From Alphaproteobacteria bacterium (lineage in GTDB: Bacteria; Pseudomonadota; Alphaproteobacteria; Micavibrionales; UBA2020), in the NCBI GenBank assembly GCA_016794125.1, contig JAEUKT010000003.1, positions 1 through 64,000 of the forward strand: a stretch of 64,000 nucleotides of DNA. The letters run 5' to 3'. The notes under the pieces were generated by a model that was not told where the DNA came from, did not search any database, and saw nothing but the letters and a program-made list of their open reading frames with translations. Every line of letters begins with the position of its first letter. Positions within the stretch are counted from its first letter, which is position 1. Both the position numbers and the translations under genes were made by a program. Of the stretch, positions 9,701 through 18,700 are shown piece by piece.

Positions 9701-9872
9701 CCCGCTGATAATGGCTGCTGACGAACCCGGCAAGGAAATCCTCCATCCGGTCGCGGTCGTCATCTTTTACGGCCTGCTCACAAGTACAATACTTAACCTG
9801 ATCGTCACGCCTCTGGTTTTCTGGATGTTCGGAGAGAAGACGGTAAGGCGATTAGTCCCGACAGCATTTTGA
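6753..9872 (+). CDS. HME-RND heavy-metal efflux pump (CusA/CzcA family), first copy
   Basis: Encodes 1039 residues, full length for RND pumps: twelve membrane segments and two large periplasmic loops. The fourth membrane segment carries VGELVDDAIVDVEN (about 402-415), with the acidic residues that relay protons. This VDDA/DVEN signature differs from the Cus (copper/silver) pattern and from the DFG/DG pattern of the second pump here. The substrate is therefore probably a divalent cation but not assigned. AAGGAG precedes the ATG. It lies in an operon with the adaptor before it and a periplasmic protein after it. Confidence 0.92.
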   Translation: MFDKLIGFSLSNRLFVVAFACAVMAYGLLTLRQLPVDVFPDLNRPTVTIFSEAEGLAPEEVETLVTLPIETVMNGANGVMRVRSASAIGLSIVWVEFDWNMDVYKARQIVTEKLAQSSAVLPSTVKPILGPISSIMGEIMLVGLTSDNKDVNPMELRSLADWTIRPRLLAVPGLSQVTVIGGEKKQYQVLLDPEKMIYHSVTFEEVRAALENSNVNSTGGFLFEPYQERLIRNIARVKDLNDIRQAVLPKQVEKDAPPLTIGDVGQVRLGGPLGKRGDAGIGGKAGVILSVQKQPNADTIGLTKKIEVELAAIGKTLPEGVKLHLEIFEQARFIDRAINNVVQALRDGSILVVVVLFIFLLNIRTTFITLTAIPLSLIITALVFKFFGLSINTMTLGGLAVAVGELVDDAIVDVENVYRRLRENRQLANPRPAVEVIREASVEVRSSIVFATIIVILVFVPLFAMSGIEGRIFMPLGVAYIVSILASLFVAVTVTPALCSYLLPQMSKLGHKGDGLIVRVLKAFQRVGLAIALKLRWLVLAGAFAAFLWAAALSLTFGKEFLPPFNEGSATINLLSVPGTSLAESNRIGTIAEKLIMEVPEVALTGRRTGRAELDDHAEGVHSTEIEVELKEGGRGKKEVMDDIRAKLSTIPGIVVNIGQPISHRIDHILSGVRAQVAIKIFGDDLATLRSLAEETQNAMSGVKGVVDLQVEKQVLVPQLHIRIDRSKALAQGVMAGEIADMSELALQGKTVSQIIEGQRIYDLVVRLNEDDRANASDISRIPMDTVRGTTTPLGLVANIEKGEGPNIINREDVHRRIVVSANVAGRDLVSAVGEIKQVLEQKVHLPQGYYYVYSGQFEAQASASRMLAILGMFSLLGIFVVLYSHFNSVNLALQIMIGIPLAFIGAVAGVWATGGVFSVATLVGFITLTGIAARNGIMMIAHYLHLMKSEGEKFTLQMLYRGSQERLVPVLMTALTALMALVPLIMAADEPGKEILHPVAVVIFYGLLTSTILNLIVTPLVFWMFGEKTVRRLVPTAF

Positions 9873-9893
9873 TATTTAACACAGGAGAAACTT

Positions 9894-11051
9894 ATGAAGA
9901 CTAAAATCTATGTAATCGCTCTAGCGGCAATGCTTGTTTCAACGCCCGTTTGGGCGCATGGGGACGAACACGCCGCGCATCATGAAACCGCTGCGCCAGC
10001 CGCAGGCAGCGAAATCAAAACCTTGGAAGATGGCCTTGCGGCTTTGCAAGCCGCCGTAAAGGAAAAAGCGTTCGATAAAATTCATGAAGTTGTCGAATCG
10101 ATGGAGCCAGCTCTGAAAGCCATAGGCGAGACGCATAAGGATGAAGCCGGTATAACCGGAACAACCGCACAGCTTGGAAAGGCTCTCAATGCTTTGCATA
10201 CCTCTGGCGATGCAAAGGATGCGGAGGCCACGGCTGCGGCATTGAAAAAGCTCGATGGCGGCATCAAGCTTCTGAAAAGCAGGTTGTCCGGTACTGAGTC
10301 TAAGCATGACCAACATTCGGATAACGGCGGCAAAGCTGGCAGTGAAATCTCGATACAGATAACGAGCGCTGCCTCTTTGGTTGCGGGCAAGGAAAACACC
10401 CTTGCCGTCAAGCTGGCTGACAGTAACGGCCTGCCTTTAACCCTCGACAAGCTGAAGGAAGTGCATACCCAAAAGGTACACCTTTTGGTAGCTGATGAAA
10501 CTTTGGGCGATTATCACCATCTGCATCCAGTTGCGGGAAAGAATCGCGGTGAATATATCGCTACTTTTATCCCGAAAAAGGCAACTTCCTATAAAGTCTG
10601 GGCTGATATTACCCCCGTTGATGGAAGCCACAAATTTGTTTCAGCTCTGGTCAAGGGGAAAGAACCCTGTGCCGCTCCCTGCGTTCAAAAGGATTTAGCT
10701 GACAGCGCGAAGGAAGCGGGACTGATGGCAAATCTTTCTTTTGAAGTAAAGGTAACTGCGGGAAAAGCCGTCATGGGTTCATTGACCATCAAGGATGAAA
10801 AAGGAAATCCGGTAAAAGACCTGCAGCCTGTTATGGGCGCGTTCGCGCATATCGTGGGCTTTTATGAAGATTTTAACTCGGTCGCGCATATCCATCCGAT
10901 GGGTGAGGAGCCAACCAAGGCCGAACAGCGCGGCGGGCCGCAACTGAAGTTCCACTTTGAACCGGAGCGCAAAGGCTTTGTTAAACTCTATGCCCAAATC
11001 AGACGGAATGATAAGGACATCTTCATTCCGTTCGGCATTGAAGTTGAATAA
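9894..11051 (+). CDS. Periplasmic His-rich protein of the metal operon, unknown
   Basis: Encodes 385 residues. A signal peptide (to WAHGDEHAAHH) opens directly into a His-rich stretch. An alpha-helical region (about 40-145) is followed by two beta-rich segments, each with clustered His: GDYHHLHPV (about 204-212) and SVAHIHPMGEEP (about 330-341). The two His-containing segments suggest duplicated metal-binding beta domains. AGGAGAA precedes the ATG and the gene follows the pump by 21 bases. A periplasmic metal-binding or chaperone role is inferred from location and composition. I do not recognise a named family. Confidence 0.75.
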   Translation: MKTKIYVIALAAMLVSTPVWAHGDEHAAHHETAAPAAGSEIKTLEDGLAALQAAVKEKAFDKIHEVVESMEPALKAIGETHKDEAGITGTTAQLGKALNALHTSGDAKDAEATAAALKKLDGGIKLLKSRLSGTESKHDQHSDNGGKAGSEISIQITSAASLVAGKENTLAVKLADSNGLPLTLDKLKEVHTQKVHLLVADETLGDYHHLHPVAGKNRGEYIATFIPKKATSYKVWADITPVDGSHKFVSALVKGKEPCAAPCVQKDLADSAKEAGLMANLSFEVKVTAGKAVMGSLTIKDEKGNPVKDLQPVMGAFAHIVGFYEDFNSVAHIHPMGEEPTKAEQRGGPQLKFHFEPERKGFVKLYAQIRRNDKDIFIPFGIEVE

Positions 11052-11089
11052 CCCGAAAAGTAGTCACCAGCAAATTTATGGAGCCAGCA

Positions 11090-11497
11090 ATGTTTAAGTC
11101 TGTATTATCTGTCCTCTCGGTTTTACTTTTGACAGCCTGCGCCGGACAGTCACGCCCGCCCGTTGAATCTCTTGTCACCGGAAAGGAATCAAGAGTGGAA
11201 AGAATTTCGGTTCTTGCCAAGGAATGTGAGCGGGAAGTGTTGTATGGACACCTTCAGCTCTGCCCGCCGCGCAATCTTTGTGCCAAAGATTTTAGGCATA
11301 AGGCAGCTACGCGTTCCGTCTGTCAAACCTTGGCCGTCGCTGTTTCCTCGGACAGTACTTCGGAGATTGGACAGGCACGGCAAGCATGTCTGGCAGAGGC
11401 GACGAGGGGAAAAGGGATTAATAATCCGGCCAGACGGGAACACGCACAACGCCAAACGGCTTTGTGTGAAGCACTCTACAACGAACGCAGAAAGTAA
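11090..11497 (+). CDS. Small lipoprotein, paralogue of the one at 18985
   Basis: Encodes 135 residues. A hydrophobic signal with lipobox LLTAC gives an acylated Cys, and several further Cys residues follow. The segment GKESRVERISVLAKECE and the C-terminal third align with GKSKQERVATLAAACE and the matching part of the lipoprotein at 18985. Both genes sit directly downstream of an RND system block. GGAG six bases before the ATG at 11090 favours this start over the ATG at 11078. The function is unknown. A periplasmic or outer-membrane accessory role is inferred. Confidence 0.7.
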   Translation: MFKSVLSVLSVLLLTACAGQSRPPVESLVTGKESRVERISVLAKECEREVLYGHLQLCPPRNLCAKDFRHKAATRSVCQTLAVAVSSDSTSEIGQARQACLAEATRGKGINNPARREHAQRQTALCEALYNERRK

Positions 11498-11503
11498 ATA
11501 GAC

Positions 11504-12202
11504 ATGACCTCAATTGAAATCCAAGGTATGACCTGCCAGAACTGCGTCAGGAAAATAACGGCTGCCTTTCAGGAAGCCGGAATAGCGGGGAAGGTAACGC
11601 TTGATCCGCCAGCGGTAACATTCGAAGGGAATGCCCCAGACCGCGCGGCATTAAGCGCCGCCTTGGCAAAGGCGGGTGACCATTACCACCTCAAGGAAGG
11701 CGCAGGGAGTTCACTCGAGCCCGCCGCAGAGCCGCATAAGAGCTGGCTGGAAATTTATTATCCGTTGCTCCTCATTTTCGGTTTTATCTCCGTGGTTTCA
11801 TTCAAGGGAGCCGATACCTGGCACGACTGGATGCTTCACTTCATGGCGGGCTTCTTCCTCGTATTCTCCTTTTTCAAGTTCTTGAGCCTGACCGGATTTA
11901 AAGACGCATATTCGACCTATGATCTGCTGGCAAAGAAATGGAACGGGTATGGCTATCTTTACCCGTTTCTGGAGCTGGGACTTGGCCTTGCCTTCCTCTT
12001 TGGCATCTATCTCCAGCAGGCTTTGTGGTTTTCGATTGTGCTGATGGGTTTCAGCAGCTTGGGGGTTATCAAGGCTCTTTCGGAGAAGAAGAAAATCCGC
12101 TGTGCCTGCCTCGGGACGGTATTGAACCTGCCTATGTCTACCCTGACGCTGGTTGAAGACCTTGGAATGGTGGCGATGTCCATTGCTATGCTGGCTTTCT
12201 AA
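11504..12202 (+). CDS. HMA domain fused to MauE/DoxX-like membrane protein
   Basis: Encodes 232 residues. An N-terminal heavy-metal-associated domain (GMTCQNC, about 8-14) is joined through a linker to four or five membrane segments of the MauE/DoxX redox-associated type. CACLG (about 205-209) is a Cys pair typical of that family. Such proteins are thought to handle metal or thiol redox chemistry at the membrane, but the exact reaction is not established. It lies six bases after the lipoprotein gene, so the two are probably co-transcribed. Confidence 0.78.
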   Translation: MTSIEIQGMTCQNCVRKITAAFQEAGIAGKVTLDPPAVTFEGNAPDRAALSAALAKAGDHYHLKEGAGSSLEPAAEPHKSWLEIYYPLLLIFGFISVVSFKGADTWHDWMLHFMAGFFLVFSFFKFLSLTGFKDAYSTYDLLAKKWNGYGYLYPFLELGLGLAFLFGIYLQQALWFSIVLMGFSSLGVIKALSEKKKIRCACLGTVLNLPMSTLTLVEDLGMVAMSIAMLAF

Positions 12203-12215
12203 ATAGGAATCTAAC

Positions 12216-12282
12216 CCTCCTGAACCAAATAGGCGGATTATTCGTTAGCCTCTTTGGTAGAAATCTGTATCAGGAGGCTTCC
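12216..12282 (+). promoter_or_regulatory. Structured leader that hides the ribosome site of the next gene
   Basis: CCTCCTGA (12216-12223) is perfectly complementary to TCAGGAGG (12270-12277), which contains the Shine-Dalgarno sequence of the gene at 12283. Inside it, CCAAATAGGC (12225-12234) pairs with GCCTCTTTGG (12248-12257) at nine of ten positions, leaving a 13-nt loop. A 12-nt strand (12258-12269) forms an internal bulge. There is no T-run, so it is not a terminator. The layout is that of a translational switch. The signal, whether metal, temperature or a protein, is unknown. Confidence 0.55.
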
Positions 12283-12768
12283 ATGAAATCCGGTATGGCA
12301 CATCACGGGCATGAGCAGCACGACCACAGCCCATACGGGCAGTTGGGTGTTATGGCGTTGGCATCGTTTGTCGCCATGTATGTCCTTATGTACGCGATGG
12401 TGGATTCAACCGAGAACGTCTATCCGAATTTTAACCAGTTCTATATGGCTTCTCTGATGACCGCGCCAATGGTCATAATAGAACTGCTTGTGATGCAGGG
12501 CATGTATAAGAACAAAAAGCTCAATGCCGCAATACTGGCTGGTAGCGCGGTAGTAGCCACTCTTGCGTTCTTCTTTATCCAGCAACAGACGCTTATTACG
12601 GACGAGCAGTTTTTAAAGTCGATGATACCGCACCATGCGGCGGCTGTTCTGATGTGCGAAAAGGCACCGATCAAGGATGCCGAAATAAAGCAGCTCTGTG
12701 ACAACATCCTCTCCAGCCAGCAGGCCGAAATTAAGCAGATGAAGAAGAAGTTGAATGACATAAAGTAG
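12283..12768 (+). CDS. Membrane-anchored DUF305 protein
   Basis: Encodes 161 residues. A His-rich N-terminus (MAHHGHEQHDH) precedes three predicted membrane segments (about 20-40, 53-70, 80-98). A DUF305 core follows with FLKSMIPHHAAAVLMCEKA, where the His pair and Met/Cys residues are likely metal ligands. The AGGAGG ribosome site is strong but buried in the preceding hairpin. It is the second DUF305 protein of the island. The role in metal tolerance is inferred from family and neighbours. Confidence 0.85.
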   Translation: MKSGMAHHGHEQHDHSPYGQLGVMALASFVAMYVLMYAMVDSTENVYPNFNQFYMASLMTAPMVIIELLVMQGMYKNKKLNAAILAGSAVVATLAFFFIQQQTLITDEQFLKSMIPHHAAAVLMCEKAPIKDAEIKQLCDNILSSQQAEIKQMKKKLNDIK

Positions 12769-12951
12769 ATGGGGTTCTATAAAATGTCTTCAAAACTTAC
12801 ATAATCTCTTACAAAATCCAAGAAAGCCTGACGAATTATCACTTTAATTCAATCGGTTGAGTTCCTTGCGCTGACTTCAAGTTTTGCCTTCGTCACCGAA
12901 TAAATTAAATTTGATTTGTGAAATTTCGCCAACCTATGCAATGCTGCGCTT

Positions 12952-13263
12952 ATGAGACTGCTGCTTATCATCGCCCTGATCGTCGCTTCTTTATCCTTCA
13001 CTGGCTCAGTGAAGGCGGCGGATTTTTGCGCGGATCATGACTGCCAGCAGGAGATGAGCGTCGCGCAAGATGACGCGCCAAGCCAAGCGCCCGATGTACC
13101 TTGCAACGATTGCTGCCTGCATCATTGCGGGCATATGGTTTTCTCCGGCAAAGTCCAGAACGTACAATTGCCGTTGGTTCTAACCAAATATAGCCGCGTC
13201 GAGCCGCCTTCATTGCAAGGCCGCGAACCCGCAGGCCTTTTCCGTCCTCCCCAAAACGCTTAA
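12952..13263 (+). CDS. Cys/His-rich secreted protein ahead of the second RND system
   Basis: Encodes 103 residues: a signal peptide (to SVKAADFC), then CNDCCLHHCGHM (about 51-62), a Cys/His cluster suited to metal binding, and a C-terminus ending GLFRPPQNA. The plan and ending match the protein at 5333, which also precedes an RND operon. The family is uncertain, perhaps DUF2946-like. The 180 bases before it (12769-12951) are AT-rich and hold no gene that I can see. Confidence 0.7.
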   Translation: MRLLLIIALIVASLSFTGSVKAADFCADHDCQQEMSVAQDDAPSQAPDVPCNDCCLHHCGHMVFSGKVQNVQLPLVLTKYSRVEPPSLQGREPAGLFRPPQNA

Positions 13264-13354
13264 CTTCCCAAGTCCTTGAAATAGTCTAGGCGTATCACGC
13301 CATGACTCCGTTTCAAGGCTCGTTTTTTGTTGGGTCAAGTTATGTGGTATCACT

Positions 13355-14614
13355 ATGCGTTATCAATCATTGTTCCTGTATGCGGGGTTAATCCTGTTCC
13401 TTGCAGCGCCCGCTTACGCGGAAGTCACCAAGGGAATAACCCTTGAGGAAGCCACCAGCCAAGCCTTGCGGTTTTCCCCAAAACTGAAATCGGGCGTTGA
13501 AGCCGTGGGCGCAAGCAAGGGCGACCGCCGACAAAGCTCCCTTGCGCCAAACCCCGAACTGGCGTTCGAGGCCGAAAATATGCTCGGCACCGGAACCAAA
13601 AGCGGGTTCAAGGAGGCCGAGTTTACGCTAGGCATTGCCCAGCCCGTCGAAATGGGCGGCAAGCGTGGGGCGCGGGTAAAGGCAGCCACCCACCAGCTTA
13701 GTATCGCCCAGCTGGATTTGCAGTCAGTCGCGCTCGATGTCGTGCGCGATACGACTGCAGCCTGGGCGGAAGTTATCGGAACCGCCGAGGAGGCAAAACT
13801 GGCGGAGGAGCAAAGGAAGCTGGCGGGCGATGTGCTGGCAAGCGTCAGGAAGCGCGTGGAAGCCGCCGCCGAGCCAGCCATCCAAAAGAGCAAGGCCGAG
13901 GTGGAAGTCGCCAGCACCAAAATCGCGGTGCAGAAGGCGGAGCGGGCGCATCTCGCCGCACTTCAGCATTTTGCGCAGGTGATCGGACTTGATGACCTCC
14001 GGCCTGCCGTTTCGACTGAAGGCTTCTTCGACCTGCAACAGCTGGATACAACCGCCACGCTGGAACAGAACCCCGATTTCAAGAAACTGGAGGCGGGAAT
14101 ACAACTGGCAAGCGCTAATCTCGCGCTTGAGAAGACGAACGCGGTTCCCGATGTAACGTTTGAAGTTGGTGTCAGGAACTCCCGCGATACGGATGACCAG
14201 TCTTTCCTCGCGGGCGTATCCGTACCGTTTCCGGTATTCAACCGGAACCAAGGCGCGATTATGCGGGCAGGGCATGAAGTGACGAAGGCCAATCATGACA
14301 AGGTGGCAAGCGTCAACGACATGCAGATTGCTCTCGTGCGGGCGCAGAACAATCTTGAAACGACTTATGCCGAGGCCGCTAGCCTTAAAAAATCCGTCCT
14401 GTCGTCGGCTGAAAAAGCCTTCCGGCAAGCGCGGGAAGGCTATCAAGCGGGCAAGTTCAGCTATCTCGAAGTGCTGGACGCGCAGCGGACATTGTTCGAC
14501 GTAAAGGCGCAGCGTATCGCCGCGCTGAAAGAATATCACGCCGCCAAAGCCGAATATGAACGGCTGACGGCGAAACATATCGGGCTGATCGAAGTCCAAG
14601 GAGAAAAGAAATGA
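13355..14614 (+). CDS. czcC: TolC-family outer-membrane factor of the metal efflux system
   Basis: CzcC/CusC-like channel protein of 419 residues, a normal length. It has a signal peptide (to PAYAEVTKG) and two repeats of long helices with beta hairpins. LEEATSQALRFSPKLK near the start and FSYLEVLDAQRTLFDVKAQR near the end are typical outer-membrane efflux repeats. It is the only outer-membrane factor in the island, so both RND pumps may use it. It overlaps the next gene by ATGA. The symbol is by family resemblance and does not imply a proven substrate. Confidence 0.9.
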   Translation: MRYQSLFLYAGLILFLAAPAYAEVTKGITLEEATSQALRFSPKLKSGVEAVGASKGDRRQSSLAPNPELAFEAENMLGTGTKSGFKEAEFTLGIAQPVEMGGKRGARVKAATHQLSIAQLDLQSVALDVVRDTTAAWAEVIGTAEEAKLAEEQRKLAGDVLASVRKRVEAAAEPAIQKSKAEVEVASTKIAVQKAERAHLAALQHFAQVIGLDDLRPAVSTEGFFDLQQLDTTATLEQNPDFKKLEAGIQLASANLALEKTNAVPDVTFEVGVRNSRDTDDQSFLAGVSVPFPVFNRNQGAIMRAGHEVTKANHDKVASVNDMQIALVRAQNNLETTYAEAASLKKSVLSSAEKAFRQAREGYQAGKFSYLEVLDAQRTLFDVKAQRIAALKEYHAAKAEYERLTAKHIGLIEVQGEKK

Positions 14615-15714
14615 AAAACTATCGTGTAAAACTACTGTCTCTGGCTCTGGTTGCGATGCTGTGTATGGCCGGAGCGTCCTACGCATCGCAAGGGCATGAC
14701 GACCATGCCGGCGATGACCATAAAGAAGCCAAAGAAGAAAGCCGCGGCGGGCATGACCACGCCGAGGACGCGCCTGCCGCCAAGAAGCCGGAAGAAAAGC
14801 ACGAACATGAGGAAGGCGAGAAGGAACACTCCGAAGAGGAAGGACCTGAGCATAAAGAAGGCGAAGGCCATAAGGACGAGCATGGTCATAACGAAGAAGA
14901 AGGCAAGCTGAACATCGAAAGAGCGGCAGCAGACGCGATGAAGATTGAAGTTATCGTAGCTGGCCCTGCGACTGTGCGCGTGTCTATCCCTGTGACCGGA
15001 AAAGTCGCCTTGAATAAAAACACCATCGCCCAAGTGCGGGCGCGGTTTGACGGCGTGGTAAAGACCGTCAGCAAGACCCAAGGCGAAATGGTGCAGGCGG
15101 GCGAAACGCTGGCGACCGTGGAGAGCAATGAGAGCCTACAAGCCTATCCGGTCAAATCGCCTATTGGCGGGATGATACTCGACCGCAACACGAATGTCGG
15201 TCATGTGACAGGCGACGAAAACCTGTTCGAGGTGGCAGACCTTTCGACGCTGTGGGTGCAGTTCCATGTTTTCCCGAAGGACATGCCCCATGTGGAGCAG
15301 GGGCAGAAGGTGCGCGTGGCTGCCGTGGGCGGCAACCTGTCGGTTGAAACCGCCCTTGCCTCCATCCTGCCTGTCGCGGACAGCGCCAGCCAGACCGTCG
15401 TGGCGCGTGGAGAAATCCAGAACAGTGAAGGTAAGTGGCGGCCTGGCATGTCCGTTCACGGTGAAATCTTCGTGAACGAGAAGAAAGCCGCTGTGGCAAT
15501 CAAAGCAGGCGCGGTGCAGCGGATGGAAGGCAAAACGGTCATCTATGTGCAGGAAGGCGAAAGCTATGAAGCCCGCCCTGTGCGTCTTGGTTTACAGGAT
15601 GGCGAGTGGGCGGAAGTTCTGGAAGGATTGAAAGCAGGGGAGCGGTATGTCGCGTCCAACAGCTTTGTTCTGAAAGCCCATGCCGGAAAATCCGAAGCGG
15701 AACACGTTCACTAA
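14611..15714 (+). CDS. czcB: HME-RND periplasmic adaptor with long His/Glu-rich arm
   Basis: Encodes 367 residues. The signal peptide (to SYASQGHDDH) is followed by about 75 residues made almost wholly of His, Glu, Asp, Lys and Gly, with repeated HxH and HDD patterns. A standard adaptor follows: helical hairpin, lipoyl-like segment (FDGVVKTVSKTQGEMVQAGE, PVKSPIGGMILDRNTNVG) and beta-barrel. The acidic His-rich arm probably captures metal in the periplasm and hands it to the pump. It is coupled to czcC by an ATGA overlap and lies nine bases from the pump gene. Confidence 0.92.
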   Translation: MKNYRVKLLSLALVAMLCMAGASYASQGHDDHAGDDHKEAKEESRGGHDHAEDAPAAKKPEEKHEHEEGEKEHSEEEGPEHKEGEGHKDEHGHNEEEGKLNIERAAADAMKIEVIVAGPATVRVSIPVTGKVALNKNTIAQVRARFDGVVKTVSKTQGEMVQAGETLATVESNESLQAYPVKSPIGGMILDRNTNVGHVTGDENLFEVADLSTLWVQFHVFPKDMPHVEQGQKVRVAAVGGNLSVETALASILPVADSASQTVVARGEIQNSEGKWRPGMSVHGEIFVNEKKAAVAIKAGAVQRMEGKTVIYVQEGESYEARPVRLGLQDGEWAEVLEGLKAGERYVASNSFVLKAHAGKSEAEHVH

Positions 15715-15723
15715 GGAAGTACC

Positions 15724-18700
15724 ATGTTCGAACGCATTATCGCCTTTTCCCTCCATCATCGTTACATGATCGCCTTGCTGACGCTGGCGGTTGCGGCTAT
15801 CGGCTTTTACTCGCTCAGAAGCCTGCCCATTGACGCGGTGCCGGATATTACTAACAAACAGGTGCAGATTAACACCCTCGCACCCGCCTTTTCTCCCTTG
15901 GAGGTGGAAAAGCAGGTGACGTTCCCCATCGAAACGGCCTTGTCCGGCATACCCGGCTTGGAAAGTACACGTTCGATATCGCGCAACGGTTTCTCGCAGA
16001 TTACCGCTGTGTTCAAGGATAGCGTGGATATTTACTTCGCACGGCAGCAAGTCAGCGAACGCATGACGGAGGCTAAGGAAAGCTTGCCGGATGGTGTGGA
16101 GCCTGCAATGGGCGCTATTACTACAGGCCTTGGCGAAATCTATATGTGGACGGTCGAATACGAGCATCCCGAAGGGAAGGGCGCGACCGCCAAGGACGGT
16201 ACGGCAGGCTGGCAGACAGATGGCAGTTATCTCACGGCTGAAGGCCAGAAGCTGAAGAAGGATTACGAACTCGCGTCCTATCTTCGCACCGTGCAGGACT
16301 GGATTATCCGTCCGCAATTGAAATCCGTGCCGAATGTGGCGGGCATTGACGCAATCGGTGGCTATGTGAAGCAGTATCACATTATGCCCTATCCCGAAAA
16401 GCTTGTAACTTTCGGCCTCAGCTTCTCGGAAGTCATCGAGGTCATCGAGAACAACAACGCCAGCATTGGCGCAGGCTATATCGAAAACAACGGCGAAGCC
16501 TATGTCGTGCGCTCGGACGGGCGCATCGAGAACACCGAGCAGATCGGCAGCATCGTAGTCGCCAATCGCAAAGGTATTCCTGTTTATTTGCGAGATATTG
16601 CTGATGTCGGTATTGGCAAGGAGCTTCGCACAGGCTCAGCCAGTGAAAACGGGCATGAGGTAGTGGTAGGAACTGCCCTCATGCTGATCGGCGCGAACAG
16701 CCGCACCGTTTCAGACGCGGTGGATACAAAACTTGCGGAAGTCGCCAAATCGCTTCCGACGGGTATCAAGGTGAAGCCCGTCCTGAACCGGACGAAACTG
16801 GTGGATGCGACTATCAAGACGGTTCAAGTCAACCTGACGGAAGGCGCGTTGCTGGTTATTGCTGTTCTGTTCTGGATGCTGGGCAATTTTCGCGCAGCGC
16901 TGATTACGGCTTTTGTCATTCCCGTTTCCATGCTTATGACGGCTATCGGCATGGTGAAGGGTGGTATCAGCGGCAACCTTATGAGCCTTGGTGCGCTCGA
17001 TTTTGGCCTGATTGTCGATGGTTCGATTATCATTACCGAAAACTGCCTGAAAAAACTCGCAGAGCGGCAGCATCATGAAGGCCGTGGCTTGACGCTATCG
17101 GAGCGGTTGCATGAAACCATGCAGGCTGCCAAGGAAATGATTCAGCCAACCGTTTTCGGGCAGATCATTATCATCATGGTTTATATTCCCATGCTGACCT
17201 TTACGGGCGTGGAAGGAAAAATGTTCGAGCCGATGGCGATTACAGTCATCCTCGCGCTGGCTGCTGCGCTTGTCTTGTCTCTGACCTTCGTTCCCGCCAT
17301 GATTGCCATTTTCGTGAAGGGAAAAGTAAGTGAGAAGGAAAGTCGCCTGATTTCCGTCGCCAAGAGGGGCTATATGCCCGCATTGCGCGGCGCGGTAGCG
17401 CATCCGTTGAAAGTCGCTTTTATCGCTTTTGCAGCGTTTGTGGCGGCGGGCTTTGTCTTCATGTCGCTTGGGCGCGAGTTTATCCCGACGCTCGATGAAA
17501 AAGACATTGCCATGCACGCCATGCGCATACCAAGCACCTCATTAAGCCAATCCCAAACGATGCAAAAAGAGGTGGAACGCACAGTCAGCAGCTTCCCCGA
17601 AGTCGCGTTCGTCTTCTCGAAGACCGGAACGGCGGAAATGGCATCCGACCCGATGCCGCCAAACGTTTCGGACACTTTCATTATCTTGAAACCGCAAGAG
17701 GAGTGGCCTGACAAGAAGCTGGCAAAGGCAAAGCTGATTCAACGGCTGGAAGAAGCCGTGAACAAGGTTCCTGGCAACAACTACGAATTTACCCAGCCTA
17801 TCCAGATGCGTTTTAACGAACTTATCTCGGGGGTACGAAGCGATGTAGCGGTCAAAATCTACGGCGACGAGTTTGCCGTGATGGAAAAGACCGCCAACGA
17901 AATCGCCGCTGCCCTGAAAGCGACCCAAGGCGCGGCGGATGTGAAGGTTGAACAAACCTCCGGCCTGCCCATGCTGGAAATCAAACTGGATAAACCTGCC
18001 ATTGCGCGTTACGGCCTGAATGTCAGTGATGTTCTGGACGTTATCTCCATCGCCGTGGGCGGGCGCGAAGCTGGCCTCGTGTTCCAAGGCGACAGGCGTT
18101 TTGATATCATCGTGCGCCTGCCGGAACAGTTGCGGCAGGATATGAAAGCCATTCAGAACCTTCCTGTTCTTATTGAAAGCCAAGGCGACGAGACCCACGA
18201 CGACGATCCCGCCTATGTTCCCTTGCGCGAACTGGCGACGCTCGAAGTGGTAGACGGCCCGAACCAGATCAGCCGTGAAAACGGCAAACGCCGCGTCGTC
18301 ATTCAGGCGAACGTGCGCGGGCGCGACATTGGCAGCTTCGTGACGGATGCACAAGCAGCCATCGACAGCAAAGTGAAAGTTCCCGCCGGATACTGGCTGG
18401 AATGGGGCGGTCAGTTCGAGAATCTGAAAGCGGCCTCCGAACGGCTCGCGCTCGTCGTGCCAGCCTGCTTCTTCGCGATCTTCCTGCTGCTGTTTGCTGC
18501 GCTTAACTCCGTCAAGCATGCCGTGCTGGTGTTCAGCGGGATTCCGCTGGCCTTGATTGGCGGCATTATGACGCTCTGGCTGTTCCAAATGCCGTTTTCT
18601 ATCTCGGCGGCAGTCGGGTTTATCTCGCTTTCCGGTATCGCCGTCTTGAACGGCCTTATCATGGTGACGAGCATTAACCAGCATGTCAGCCAAGGAAAAA

